64,000 nt of DNA from the NCBI RefSeq assembly GCF_000154445.1, contig NZ_DS499566.1; one strand, written 5' to 3'. The position numbers were made by a program, and so were the translations under genes. Below the pieces are notes generated by a model, which had not been told where the DNA came from, searched no databases, and was given only the letters and a program-made list of their open reading frames with translations. Each line of letters begins with the position of its first letter. Position 1 is the first letter of the stretch. Positions 1 to 8,419 of the stretch are shown here, in pieces. Source of the DNA: Intestinibacter bartlettii. Its GTDB lineage: Bacteria; Bacillota; Clostridia; Peptostreptococcales; Peptostreptococcaceae.

Positions 1-54
1 ATAACTTAAAAAAATATAGTTTATATATAAATAAAAATAAAGTAGGAGAAAGAT

Positions 55-1344
55 ATGTTAAAAGAAACTAGCGAATTATTAAAACAGTTTTATGATTTAG
101 ATGATGAAGTATTTGAATTATCACAAGAAGTAATGGAAGATATAAAAGAAAAATTTGATGAAATAAAAGAAATAAGAGAATTTAACCAATATAAAGTGTT
201 AAAAGCAATGCAAGAAGCTAATTTATCAGACAACCACTTCAACTGGACAACAGGATACGGATACAATGATATCGGTAGAGAAAAAGTTGAAGAAATATAT
301 GCAAATGTATTTGGGGCTGAAGATGCACTTGTTAGACCTATAATAGTTAATGGAACACATGCACTTAGCTTATGTGTACAAGGGCTTGTTAGACCAGGAG
401 ATGAGATTTTATCAATAACATCAACTCCATATGATACCTTACAAGGAGTTATCGGTATAAGAGAAGAAAAAGGTTCATTAAAAGAATACGGAGTTACTTA
501 CGATGAAGTTGATTTCTTAGAAAATGGAGATATAGACTTAGAAGGTGTTAAGAAAAAAATAAACGAGAGAACTAAATTAGTAATGATTCAAAGGTCAAAA
601 GGTTACTCTTGGAGAAAATCACTTAGTATAGCTGATATAAAAGAAGCTATAGATGTTGTTAAATCTGTAAATAAAGACATAATAGTTATGGTAGATAACT
701 GCTACGGTGAATTCTTAGACACTAAAGAACCAACAGAAGTAGGAGCAGATGTAATGGCTGGTTCACTTATCAAAAACCCAGGAGGTGGGCTTGCTTTAAC
801 TGGTGGATATATAGCTGGTAGAGCTGACTTAATAGAAATGATATCTTATAGATTAACATCACCAGGAATAGGTAAAGAATGTGGACTTACTTTCGGAACT
901 ACAAGAACTGTACTTCAAGGATTCTTTATGGCACCATATGTTACATCACAAGCTGTAATGGGAGCTATATTCTGTGCTAGAGCTTTTGAAAAATTAGGAT
1001 ACGATGTTCTTCCAAAATACGACGATTTAAGAAGTGATATAATACAAGTTGTAAAACTTAACAATGCTGAAGAAGTTATAAGCTTCTGCCAAGGTGTACA
1101 AGCAGCAGCTCCAGTTGATGCATTTGTAAAACCAGTTCCATGGGCAATGCCAGGATATGAAGACGAAGTAATAATGGCAGCAGGTGCATTCGTTCAAGGT
1201 TCATCAATCGAACTTAGTGCCGATGCCCCAATAAGAGAACCATACAACGTATACTTCCAAGGTGGACTTACATTTGACCATTCAAAAATGGGAACTTTAA
1301 AAGCTATACAAGCTATTAAAAAGATGAAAGAAGAAAATAAATAG
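55..1344 (+). CDS. Methionine gamma-lyase / aluminium resistance family protein (PLP-dependent)
   Basis: This 429-residue protein belongs to the Cys/Met-metabolism PLP fold, in the subfamily often called aluminium resistance or methionine gamma-lyase family (YnbB-like). Family members bind pyridoxal phosphate and are thought to act on sulfur amino acids; the true substrate is not established. Visible features are the cofactor-pocket segment IIVNGTHALSLC near residue 97, the aspartate of MVDNCYGEF near 220, and SLIKNPGGGLALTGGY near 240, where the lysine is the expected Schiff-base residue. The length is typical and there is no signal peptide. The ATG follows AGGAGA at a normal distance. In related clostridia the gene often sits after hfq/miaA, but that neighbourhood lies outside the window. 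Family assignment is firm; the reaction is inferred. Confidence 0.88.
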   Translation: MLKETSELLKQFYDLDDEVFELSQEVMEDIKEKFDEIKEIREFNQYKVLKAMQEANLSDNHFNWTTGYGYNDIGREKVEEIYANVFGAEDALVRPIIVNGTHALSLCVQGLVRPGDEILSITSTPYDTLQGVIGIREEKGSLKEYGVTYDEVDFLENGDIDLEGVKKKINERTKLVMIQRSKGYSWRKSLSIADIKEAIDVVKSVNKDIIVMVDNCYGEFLDTKEPTEVGADVMAGSLIKNPGGGLALTGGYIAGRADLIEMISYRLTSPGIGKECGLTFGTTRTVLQGFFMAPYVTSQAVMGAIFCARAFEKLGYDVLPKYDDLRSDIIQVVKLNNAEEVISFCQGVQAAAPVDAFVKPVPWAMPGYEDEVIMAAGAFVQGSSIELSADAPIREPYNVYFQGGLTFDHSKMGTLKAIQAIKKMKEENK

Positions 1345-1371
1345 ATATAGAATTTGTAACAAAAATATGAG

Positions 1372-1397
1372 TATTTTAATAATATATTATTAAAATA
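1372..1397. repeat. Perfect 26-bp AT palindrome
   Basis: A perfect palindrome made only of A and T lies 28 bases after the preceding stop codon. As RNA it would form a hairpin without G-C pairs. It could act as a weak transcription end or a protein site. Its function is not shown by the sequence. Confidence 0.5.
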
Positions 1398-1424
1398 GTT
1401 GCACACTTCATGTCTTGACTTTTT

Positions 1425-1463
1425 AAAATGGGTGATATAAATTACTTTATAACACCCATTTTA
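1425..1463 (+). terminator. Hairpin terminator
   Basis: The arms AAAATGGGTG and CACCCATTTT pair perfectly over 10 bp around an 18-base AT loop. It lies between the lyase gene and the convergent DUF2325-like gene and could serve either strand. Confidence 0.6.
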
Positions 1464-1570
1464 TATGTAAAAAGGAGTGGGGAGTGTAAATTGATTTGTG
1501 CTTTAGAGTAATTTCGCTCATCTATAGTAATTTATTTATTAATAATATTTGTAAATATAAAATAAAGTTT

Positions 1571-3032
1571 CTATAAACTATTTTCCATTTCATATAAAAC
1601 CCTATCTCGATTTAAAACGTTTATATATCTAATTTTAGTATTTTTATCCTTATTTTCCACAGCCTTATAGTACATAGAATGTGTATTTGAAACTGTATTT
1701 ACAAATAAATAATCTTTGTTTTTAAGAAGAGCTGTATCGAAGTGTTCGACACCACAGGCTATAAATACCCAATTAGGAAGAACTTCTTTCATGGAGTTTA
1801 TCCAAGAGTCATTTCCGCCGATACATATTGCATTTAAGTTATTTAATTTATTTATATCGACCTCATTATTAGTAGGCGGAGTATCTTCACAATTAGATAA
1901 AATTAAACATTAAATTTCTAAGTTCAGCTAATTCATCTTTTATGCTTGGTTCTAAGGTGATTTCTTCTTCTAATTGCTTATTTTTATTTTCAAGGAGTCT
2001 GATTTTTTCTTTTAACTCTTCATTTTCTTTTTCCAAATCGCTTTTAGTTTTATTAAATTTTGCTTCTAAATCGTGCTTTTCTTGAATTATTTTATTGACA
2101 AAAGCATCTTGTTCTAATAGTTTGTCTTTGTCGGCAATATCTCTAAAATAAATCTTTTTGGCATCTTTGTATGTTTCCAAAAGCCTTCTTAATTTAGTCG
2201 CAACTATTATATATGAATATAAAATATCGTAATTTAAAGGATCTACTTGACCATTGCAATTAATCCAAATATTTATCAATTCACAAATTTCATGTGAAGT
2301 GCTATTTGGTTTATTATTAAGTAATGGAATAATATTTAATCCTTCAAGTTCATACACAAAATCTAGAGCATATGCTATTCTTTGATAATCGTTTAACTTT
2401 TCAAAATCTAATGAACCGTCTTCTTTTTGCATATATAATTCATTTAATCCCTTAGTTATATTAGGGTATTTATCACATAAATCAATTTCAATTTGTTTTA
2501 ACTTTTTCTTTCTATCTTTATCTATATAAGTATATTTTAATATGCTTTGAACAAGTGGATTTGTTCTAAGTTTGACCATTTCTTGAAACGCTATAAAGAA
2601 AAAGTCATCTTCATCTAATTTTTTATTTTCACTTTGGGCTAAAATTATAGTAGCTGCATAATTCCCAAGCAACTCCTCTAGAGAGACTGTATTTGGTTTT
2701 ATAGATAATTCGCTTAGTCTAACTATATTGTTGCTGTTTTTTACTAATAAATTCGCTTTTTTATAAGTCATTCTAAGTATATAATAAAACTCTTTTTCTT
2801 CACCACTAGTTATAATACCGAGAGTTTTTTTATAATACAATTCCTCTTCTAACAATCTAGAATTGGCTAAATTGTAGTAAGCGCATTCTTTTGAATAATT
2901 ATCGTACTTTTTTTTATTTGAATTATATACTTTATCTATATATTTATAGGATTGTTTTGTAGCACAAAGAGATGTACATACAAAGTAGTTGAGTTTACAT
3001 TCATAACTATTTTGATTTTTAGTTTGTTTCAA
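1571..3032 (-). CDS. Coiled-coil protein with C-terminal DUF2325-like domain, frameshifted
   Basis: Two minus-strand reading frames belong together. The first runs from 3032 to a stop at 1893-1895: a helical, uncharacterised domain (about 1-280), then a Lys/Glu coiled coil (about 290-370). The second, in the +1 frame, continues with INKLNNLNAICIGGNDSWIN and runs to 1571. That tail has the glycine-rich first strand and the late SNTHSMYYKA segment of DUF2325-type domains. Removing one base from the A4 run at 1899-1902 joins them into 486 residues. The start is TTG, with GGAGG 6 bases upstream (3039-3043). The gene is divergent from the SIR2-like gene and shares its 213-base intergenic region. 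The function is unknown. The break is probably a sequencing error; a real mutation or programmed frameshift is not excluded. Confidence 0.6.
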
Positions 3033-3245
3033 AATATACCTCCATAATATTCCTAAAATTATCTTATATAAAAGATAACATATATTTAATCAAAAATGTT
3101 TTTTTATTTTAAAAAATTAGGATTATATTATTTTTTTGTAAAATTATTAACTTATATTATTATTATATTAAAATTATGGATAAATAAAATTTTAATTGTA
3201 TAATATAGTTACTAGATAAATTATTTTGGAGGGTTTTAAAACTTT

Positions 3246-4328
3246 ATGAATATTACTATTTTTTTAGGAGCAGGTGCATCAGCAGCAGAAAACTTACCAA
3301 TACAAAATGAACTATTTTCGCAGTATTTTAAATATATATTGCCTAAAAATAAAGATACTAGGATGAATAAAGAATTGACGAAATTTTTTAAAGATTTATT
3401 TTTTATAGATGTTACAAGTGATGTCGACAGCATAAATTTTCCGACTTTTGAAGAGGTACTTGGAGTACTAGATTTGGCAGAACAAAAAAGGGAGTCTTTT
3501 AAAAATTATAAATCAGAAAGCTATAATGACAATAATACGAGTATATCTTATATAAGACAGTCACTTATTATGCTTACAGCTTATACTTTAAATAATGCAA
3601 ATAGTAGGAGTAATAGCTATCATAAATTATTACTTGAAAATTTAGGTAAACAAAATATGCTACAAAACACAACATTTATAAGTGCAAATTACGATATACA
3701 TATAGATAATGCAATAGCGAGTTTATATGATGCAAATAAATTTCCGGTTATGCTAAATTATGGGATTGATTTTACTAATTTCAATATGAGCAAAAATTCA
3801 TGGCAAAAACCGATAGAACCTATGATAAATCTATATAAAATTCACGGTTCACTAAACTGGCTTTATTGCCCAATTTGCAATAGCATAACAATAACGCCGT
3901 ATGAAGGCGGTGTGATGAGGATAATTGAAAATATAAAACAAGCTAAATGCTTAAATTGTGGGGAACTTACGATACCTATAATAGTGCCACCGACTTATTT
4001 TAAAAATATGTCAAATGTATTTTTAAGCACAGTTTGGAATAAATCTGAAAGAGCGCTTAGAGAAAGTGATATTCTAGTATTTTGTGGATATTCTTTCCCA
4101 GAAGCTGATATGCATATAAAATACCTTCTAAAAAGAGTTCAGACAAGTAGGTTAAAAGAAAAATTAAAAGTAATAGTAGTAAATAATCACGCTAAAAAAA
4201 GAAACTCCCTTAGAGAAAAAGAAAAAAATAGATATGAAAGATTTTTGGGAAAAGATGTGGTTTATACAGAGTATTCATTTGAAGAGTTTGCAAAAAATCC
4301 TAAAAAAATAATAGATTTAGCAAAATAA
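3246..4328 (+). CDS. SIR2-like NAD-binding domain protein with zinc ribbon
   Basis: This 360-residue protein has a SIR2-like fold. The N-terminal FLGAGASAAENLP (6-18) is the NAD-binding GAGxS motif. FISANYDIHIDNA (144-156) holds the conserved Asn/Asp pair. H200 in YKIHGSLNW matches the catalytic histidine. C208, C211, C235 and C238 form a zinc ribbon as in true sirtuins, and FCGYSFPEADMH (279-290) is the typical late loop. Proteins of this type include deacylases and NAD-depleting effectors of phage defence; the sequence does not decide which. No membrane segment or fused sensor domain is visible. A GGAGGG site lies 12 bases before the ATG. It stands alone on the plus strand, with the coiled-coil/DUF2325 gene divergent from it. 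Confidence 0.8.
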   Translation: MNITIFLGAGASAAENLPIQNELFSQYFKYILPKNKDTRMNKELTKFFKDLFFIDVTSDVDSINFPTFEEVLGVLDLAEQKRESFKNYKSESYNDNNTSISYIRQSLIMLTAYTLNNANSRSNSYHKLLLENLGKQNMLQNTTFISANYDIHIDNAIASLYDANKFPVMLNYGIDFTNFNMSKNSWQKPIEPMINLYKIHGSLNWLYCPICNSITITPYEGGVMRIIENIKQAKCLNCGELTIPIIVPPTYFKNMSNVFLSTVWNKSERALRESDILVFCGYSFPEADMHIKYLLKRVQTSRLKEKLKVIVVNNHAKKRNSLREKEKNRYERFLGKDVVYTEYSFEEFAKNPKKIIDLAK

Positions 4329-4366
4329 ATAATTAAAACAAAAGAAAATAACAGGGGGAAATTTAT

Positions 4367-5098
4367 ATGTATGGATTAGGGGTCATTGTAAATGGATTAG
4401 TTATAGTGGGAGCGAGTTTTGCTGCATTAATATTAAAAAAATTTATAATGAAATTCGATAAAAATAATAAAGTAGAAAAAATAAGCGATATAATAATGTC
4501 CGGTTTGGCACTTTGCATAATATACATGGGGATAAGCGGTGCTCTTGAATGTCAACATGTGCTTATATGTATAATATCTATGGTAGTGGGAGGTCTTATA
4601 GGCGAACTTATAGATATTGATAAAGGCCTAAATAGTCTTGGAGATAAAATAGAAGAAAAATTAAATAAAGGCAAAACAGATGTATCAAAAGAAAAGGTGT
4701 CAATATCACAAGGATTTGTATCAGCTAGTTTATTATTCTGTGTGGGTGCTATGGCAGTAGTCGGTGCATTAAACAGTGGTTTATTTGGAAATAATGATAC
4801 TTTATTCGCAAAATCAGCATTAGATGGAGTTTCTTCATTTTTATTTTCACTTACTATGGGTATAGGAGTTCTTTTATCAGCAGTAGCCGTATTTTTATAT
4901 GAAGGAATTATAGCATGTGGGGCGTTTTTATTAAAAGGTGTGCTTTCAACTGCTGTAATAACAGAAATGAATGCTGTTGGAAGTTTGCTTATTTTAGCAC
5001 TTGGAATAAATATGATATTAAAAGCAAATATAAAAGTAGCAAATCTGCTTCCTGCTATGTTCGTACCAATAATATTTGGAATTATAGGAATGATATAA
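4367..5098 (+). CDS. DUF554 family integral membrane protein (YqgA-like)
   Basis: The protein is 243 residues and mostly hydrophobic, with about seven membrane segments. It starts with the family pattern GLGVIVNGLVIVGAS and carries the conserved GGLIGELIDIDKGLNSLG loop (about 79-96) and the segment QGFVSASLLFCVGAMAVVGA (about 116-135). The length is normal for DUF554, a family proposed to be a transporter of unknown substrate. The ATG is preceded by AGGGGG. The gene lies 38 bases after the SIR2-like gene, so the two could be co-transcribed, but nothing suggests a shared role. Confidence 0.85.
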   Translation: MYGLGVIVNGLVIVGASFAALILKKFIMKFDKNNKVEKISDIIMSGLALCIIYMGISGALECQHVLICIISMVVGGLIGELIDIDKGLNSLGDKIEEKLNKGKTDVSKEKVSISQGFVSASLLFCVGAMAVVGALNSGLFGNNDTLFAKSALDGVSSFLFSLTMGIGVLLSAVAVFLYEGIIACGAFLLKGVLSTAVITEMNAVGSLLILALGINMILKANIKVANLLPAMFVPIIFGIIGMI

Positions 5099-5163
5099 TT
5101 TTATGCTAGAAAAGCAGAGTTTTTTAGTATTATAATATTGTAATTTGTAATATTTAGTCGCTC

Positions 5164-5195
5164 AAATACAAAACTTTTAGACAAATTTTGTATTT
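5164..5195 (+). terminator. AT-rich inverted repeat, possible terminator
   Basis: Arms AAATACAAAA and TTTTGTATTT (10 bp, 12-base loop) lie 65 bases after the DUF554 stop. They could end that transcript, although the stem has only two G-C pairs and no clean T tract follows. Confidence 0.35.
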
Positions 5196-5272
5196 AAGAG
5201 GAAAACAAGTTGTAAAATCAAATATAGTAATAGTAATAAAATTCGTAAAACATTTACAGGGAGGTTACTATT

Positions 5273-6142
5273 ATGATTGCATTTGATATAAATGGAGCTA
5301 TAATAAAATTTGATGAACAAAGAGATAATTACAACACTATACGAAAAATATTTTTAGAATATGCGAGAAAAGCAAGAAAAGAATTTCAAGAATACTGCGA
5401 TGAAAACTTAACTACATTTAGACAATTAAACGACAAATACTTAGTTTTTTGTGAAAGACTAATAGATGAAGGAATAAAAAAAGGTGTAGAAATATTAGTT
5501 AGTTATAATGTAATAGTTGTTGATTTCAATATATTTAAAGAAAAATACTGCGAAAAATATTTTGACTTCAAACTTATATTTAATAATTTTTTAAAAGAAA
5601 AAGATGCTATAAAAAATAAAAAGAATGTATCTAGATTATTTGATATAAAACCATCTATAGATAAATTATCTAGAAGCATATATAGAGATTGCTTTAATAT
5701 ACACATGGCTGTTATTGATGCACTTTTAGAATATAACGTAAAAGATGTTGAAAGCTATATAGATATTGAATCTATAAAACAAGCGAACGCATTATTTAAT
5801 AATTATAAAGATGGATTTATAAGCAAACCAGATAGCGCAAGAATAGTTCAAAAGATTATAATGGCTAATCCTTATAGAAAAGATGTATATGAATATTTGA
5901 TAAAAGAAGATGGAGATTTTGGTGGCGAAATCGAACGTCTTACAAAATATTTAGGATACGATATAAGACCATTTAAAGATTATCTTATGGATGTATATAT
6001 TCAAGAACTTGTGCAAGGTGATATTACTAATTTAGAATTATCAAAAGAAAAAGTATCGAAATATGCAAAATATATAGGTTGCGATAATGCATCACTTTAT
6101 ATTACTAGAATAGATGCTATTCATACATTTGAAAATGTGTAA
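5273..6142 (+). CDS. Hypothetical protein with NPYRKDVYEYL-type C-terminal segment
   Basis: I do not recognise a named family for this 289-residue soluble protein. It is helix-rich and charged, without signal peptide, membrane segment or cysteine cluster. The segment NPYRKDVYEYLIKEDGDFGG (about 199-218), followed by EIERLTKYLGYDI, resembles a motif I recall at the end of larger Firmicutes proteins of unknown function, often with zinc ribbons; that link is from memory and weak. A strong AGGGAGG site lies just before the ATG. The gene is monocistronic: it has a clear terminator at its stop and a separate upstream region. Confidence 0.6.
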   Translation: MIAFDINGAIIKFDEQRDNYNTIRKIFLEYARKARKEFQEYCDENLTTFRQLNDKYLVFCERLIDEGIKKGVEILVSYNVIVVDFNIFKEKYCEKYFDFKLIFNNFLKEKDAIKNKKNVSRLFDIKPSIDKLSRSIYRDCFNIHMAVIDALLEYNVKDVESYIDIESIKQANALFNNYKDGFISKPDSARIVQKIIMANPYRKDVYEYLIKEDGDFGGEIERLTKYLGYDIRPFKDYLMDVYIQELVQGDITNLELSKEKVSKYAKYIGCDNASLYITRIDAIHTFENV

Positions 6143-6170
6143 AAGCTAGCTTAGGCTAGCTTTTATTTTT
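6141..6170 (+). terminator. Rho-independent terminator
   Basis: AAAAGCTAGC, loop TTAG, GCTAGCTTTT, then ATTTTT. The stem starts inside the stop codon of the preceding gene. It is a strong intrinsic terminator. Confidence 0.85.
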
Positions 6171-6191
6171 TGCAAAAATTAAAAAATAATA

Positions 6192-6220
6192 TTGACATTA
6201 AAGTAACTGGAAACTTTACA
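6192..6220 (+). promoter_or_regulatory. Candidate sigma-A promoter of the MFS gene
   Basis: TTGACA at 6192-6197, a 17-base spacer, and a weak -10-like TTTACA at 6215-6220. It lies 44 bases before the transporter start. The -35 is ideal; the -10 is poor. Confidence 0.4.
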
Positions 6221-6263
6221 CTTATACATAAGAAAATAGATTAATTAAGAAAGGGGAAAAATA

Positions 6264-7478
6264 ATGAAAAGATTAAATCGATGGATATATGCTGTTATAG
6301 GGGTAATCGTTTTACTACTTGCAGGACTTATATACGCTTGGAGTGTGCTTGTAATACCAATAGCAAATGAATTTACAAATTGGAGTCATACAAGTCTATC
6401 ATTGACATTTACAATTTGTATGACATTATTTTGTATAGGTGGATTAATAGGGGGAATTTTACAAAAGAAAATAGATGTAAAGATAAATGTTTGGGCTTCA
6501 GGAATATTATTTTTTGTAGGATTTTTTATCGCTTCAAAAGCACAAAATATAATAACTTTATATATAGGATATGGTGTATTAGCAGGTTTTGCATCAGGGC
6601 TTGCTTATAATTCAGTAATGAGTACTATGTCAAAATGGTTCCCTGATAAGCAAGGACTTATATCAGGAATACTTTTGATGGGATTTGGACTTGGAAGTTT
6701 TATAATAGGGAAAGTTTATCAAGCATATACACCAAGTACTATAGGCGGATGGAGAATATCTTTTATGATATTTGGAGTTATACTTGCAGTTGTCTTAATT
6801 ATTTTTGGATTTTTCTTTGTAAAACCAGATGAAGATTTTATTTTGACTGTTTCTAAAAATAAAAAAGAAAATAATATCAAAAAAGAAGTTGGAATAGATA
6901 TAGATGCAAAGCAAATGATAAAAAGATTATCATTTTGGTTTTATTTTGTATGGGCAATTCTTCTTAGTGCATCAGGCTTAGCGCTTATATCACAAGCAAG
7001 TGGTATTATAAATGAGATTGCGAAAAATATAGATGCATCTTCAGTAGCTACAATAGTAGGTCTAATATCTATTTGCAATGGTATAGGTCGTGTTATATAT
7101 GGGGGTATGTTCGATAAATTTGGACGATCAAAAACAATGATTACAGTCGTAGTAGTATTTTTAGTATCATCTATTTTATTAGTACTTGCATTTAATACAA
7201 AAAGTTTAATAATTTTGATTGTTGGATTTATATTATGTGGAGCTTCATATGGAGGTGTAACATCTGTAAATTCAGCATTTATAAATTTGTTTTATGGAGC
7301 AACTAATTATCCAGTTAACTTTTCAATAGTAAATTTAAACTTGATAATAGCTTCATTTGGAAGTACTATAGCAGGCATGCTTTACGACTATACAGGATCT
7401 TATATAAGTACAATATTTTTAATGATAGGTGGTATAATATGTAGTTTTATTTGTACTATATGTATAAAAAGACCTTAG
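6264..7478 (+). CDS. MFS transporter, oxalate/formate antiporter (OFA) family
   Basis: This 404-residue protein has twelve predicted membrane helices. The first helix reads LIYAWSVLVIPIANEFTNWS, the pattern of OxlT-like carriers. The segment GFASGLAYNSVMSTMSKWFP (about 109-128) is also diagnostic: the OFA family has Y-N and KWFPD-KQGL here. Helix 8 carries GIGRVIYGGMFDKFGRSKTM, the second-half copy of the MFS loop motif. The family exchanges small carboxylates such as oxalate and formate; the substrate here is not readable from sequence. The ATG follows AAAGGGG. It is monocistronic between a terminator and the long hydrogenase leader. Confidence 0.85.
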   Translation: MKRLNRWIYAVIGVIVLLLAGLIYAWSVLVIPIANEFTNWSHTSLSLTFTICMTLFCIGGLIGGILQKKIDVKINVWASGILFFVGFFIASKAQNIITLYIGYGVLAGFASGLAYNSVMSTMSKWFPDKQGLISGILLMGFGLGSFIIGKVYQAYTPSTIGGWRISFMIFGVILAVVLIIFGFFFVKPDEDFILTVSKNKKENNIKKEVGIDIDAKQMIKRLSFWFYFVWAILLSASGLALISQASGIINEIAKNIDASSVATIVGLISICNGIGRVIYGGMFDKFGRSKTMITVVVVFLVSSILLVLAFNTKSLIILIVGFILCGASYGGVTSVNSAFINLFYGATNYPVNFSIVNLNLIIASFGSTIAGMLYDYTGSYISTIFLMIGGIICSFICTICIKRP

Positions 7479-7906
7479 CATTTTGAAAAATATACTTAAA
7501 TATATAAAAAAAATTATATATTTTAAAATGTATTTATATCATGTAAAAAAATTAACAATGAAAGTAAAAAACATGAAAATAAAATTACAAATTGTGATAA
7601 AAATAACATAATACAAAAACACAGTATTTATTTGGAATTTTCAAAAAAAATCAACAAAATCAACACATTTTTATACTATGATATATTTAAGACGTTTAAT
7701 TAAATAATAAAAAAATTAAATCATTACATTTACAATTAATTTAGATATAATAATTTAATTTTTTAGTTTTAGATGTTGATATAATTAAAAATTTGTATAA
7801 AATTAAAAGAAAAACGATTTCGTAAGAAATCATAATAATGCCATTTATATATAACAACATATACAAAAAAATAATGGTATAGTTTAATTTTTAAAGGGGG
7901 ATTTTT
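7479..7906. other. 428-base intergenic leader upstream of the hydrogenase operon
   Basis: This stretch is AT-rich and holds no credible gene. It contains a Rex-like site (7541-7558), a small hairpin GATTTC-GTAA-GAAATC at 7816-7831, and a longer pairing of ATGCCATT (about 7839) with AATGGTAT (about 7873). The last two would sit in the 5' leader of the hydrogenase transcript. I could not place a confident promoter. Confidence 0.5.
7541..7558. promoter_or_regulatory. Candidate Rex (redox repressor) operator
   Basis: ATGTAAAAAAATTAACAA matches the clostridial Rex consensus TTGTTAA-N4-TTAACAA at 12 of 14 fixed positions, with a perfect right half. Rex senses NADH/NAD and controls fermentation genes. 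The site lies about 350 bases upstream of the NADH-linked hydrogenase operon. In such AT-rich DNA a chance match is possible. Confidence 0.4.
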
Positions 7907-8407
7907 ATGTGTAATTTTGTTGAACAAAATAGGAAATTATTTGATGAATTAGATAATTTAATCGATTCATTAGAAGTGGCAGATGAAAGTGCTTTAATAT
8001 TTGTACTTAAAGAAGCTCAAGGAATATTTGGTTATCTACCAAAAGAAGTTCAACTCCATATTGCTGATAAGTTAGGGGTATCGCCATCTAAAGTATACGG
8101 TGTTGTAAGTTTTTATTCTTACTTCTCAACTAATCCAATCGGCGAGTACAAAATAAGTGTCTGTCTTGGTACAGTATGCTTCGTTAAAGGCTCAGATAAA
8201 GTAATGGCTGAATTCGAAAAACAATTAGGAATTAAAGCTGGGGAAACAACAGAAGATCTTAAATTCACTCTTGAAGGTTTAAGATGTGTTGGTGCTTGTG
8301 GTTTAGCTCCTGTTGTAGTTGTAAACGGCAAAGTTTACGGTCAAGCAACTACAGATGATGTAAGTAAAATATTAGATAACTATAGAAATTTAGAATTAAG
8401 CTGTTAG
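7907..8407 (+). CDS. hydC: NADH-dependent [FeFe] hydrogenase, NuoE-like subunit (HydC)
   Basis: A 166-residue thioredoxin-fold [2Fe-2S] protein of the NuoE/24-kDa family. Four cysteines expected to hold the cluster are visible: CLGTVC (about 86-91) and CVGACGLAP (about 127-135). The N-terminal helical part includes ALIFVLKEAQGIFGYLPKEV, typical of the family. It is the first gene of a three-gene set, 12 bases ahead of the NuoF-like subunit, so this is the electron-transfer subunit of a cytoplasmic trimeric hydrogenase, not a complex I part (no other nuo genes are present). A GGGGG ribosome site precedes the ATG. Confidence 0.9.
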   Translation: MCNFVEQNRKLFDELDNLIDSLEVADESALIFVLKEAQGIFGYLPKEVQLHIADKLGVSPSKVYGVVSFYSYFSTNPIGEYKISVCLGTVCFVKGSDKVMAEFEKQLGIKAGETTEDLKFTLEGLRCVGACGLAPVVVVNGKVYGQATTDDVSKILDNYRNLELSC

Positions 8408-8419
8408 GGGGTACTTTAG

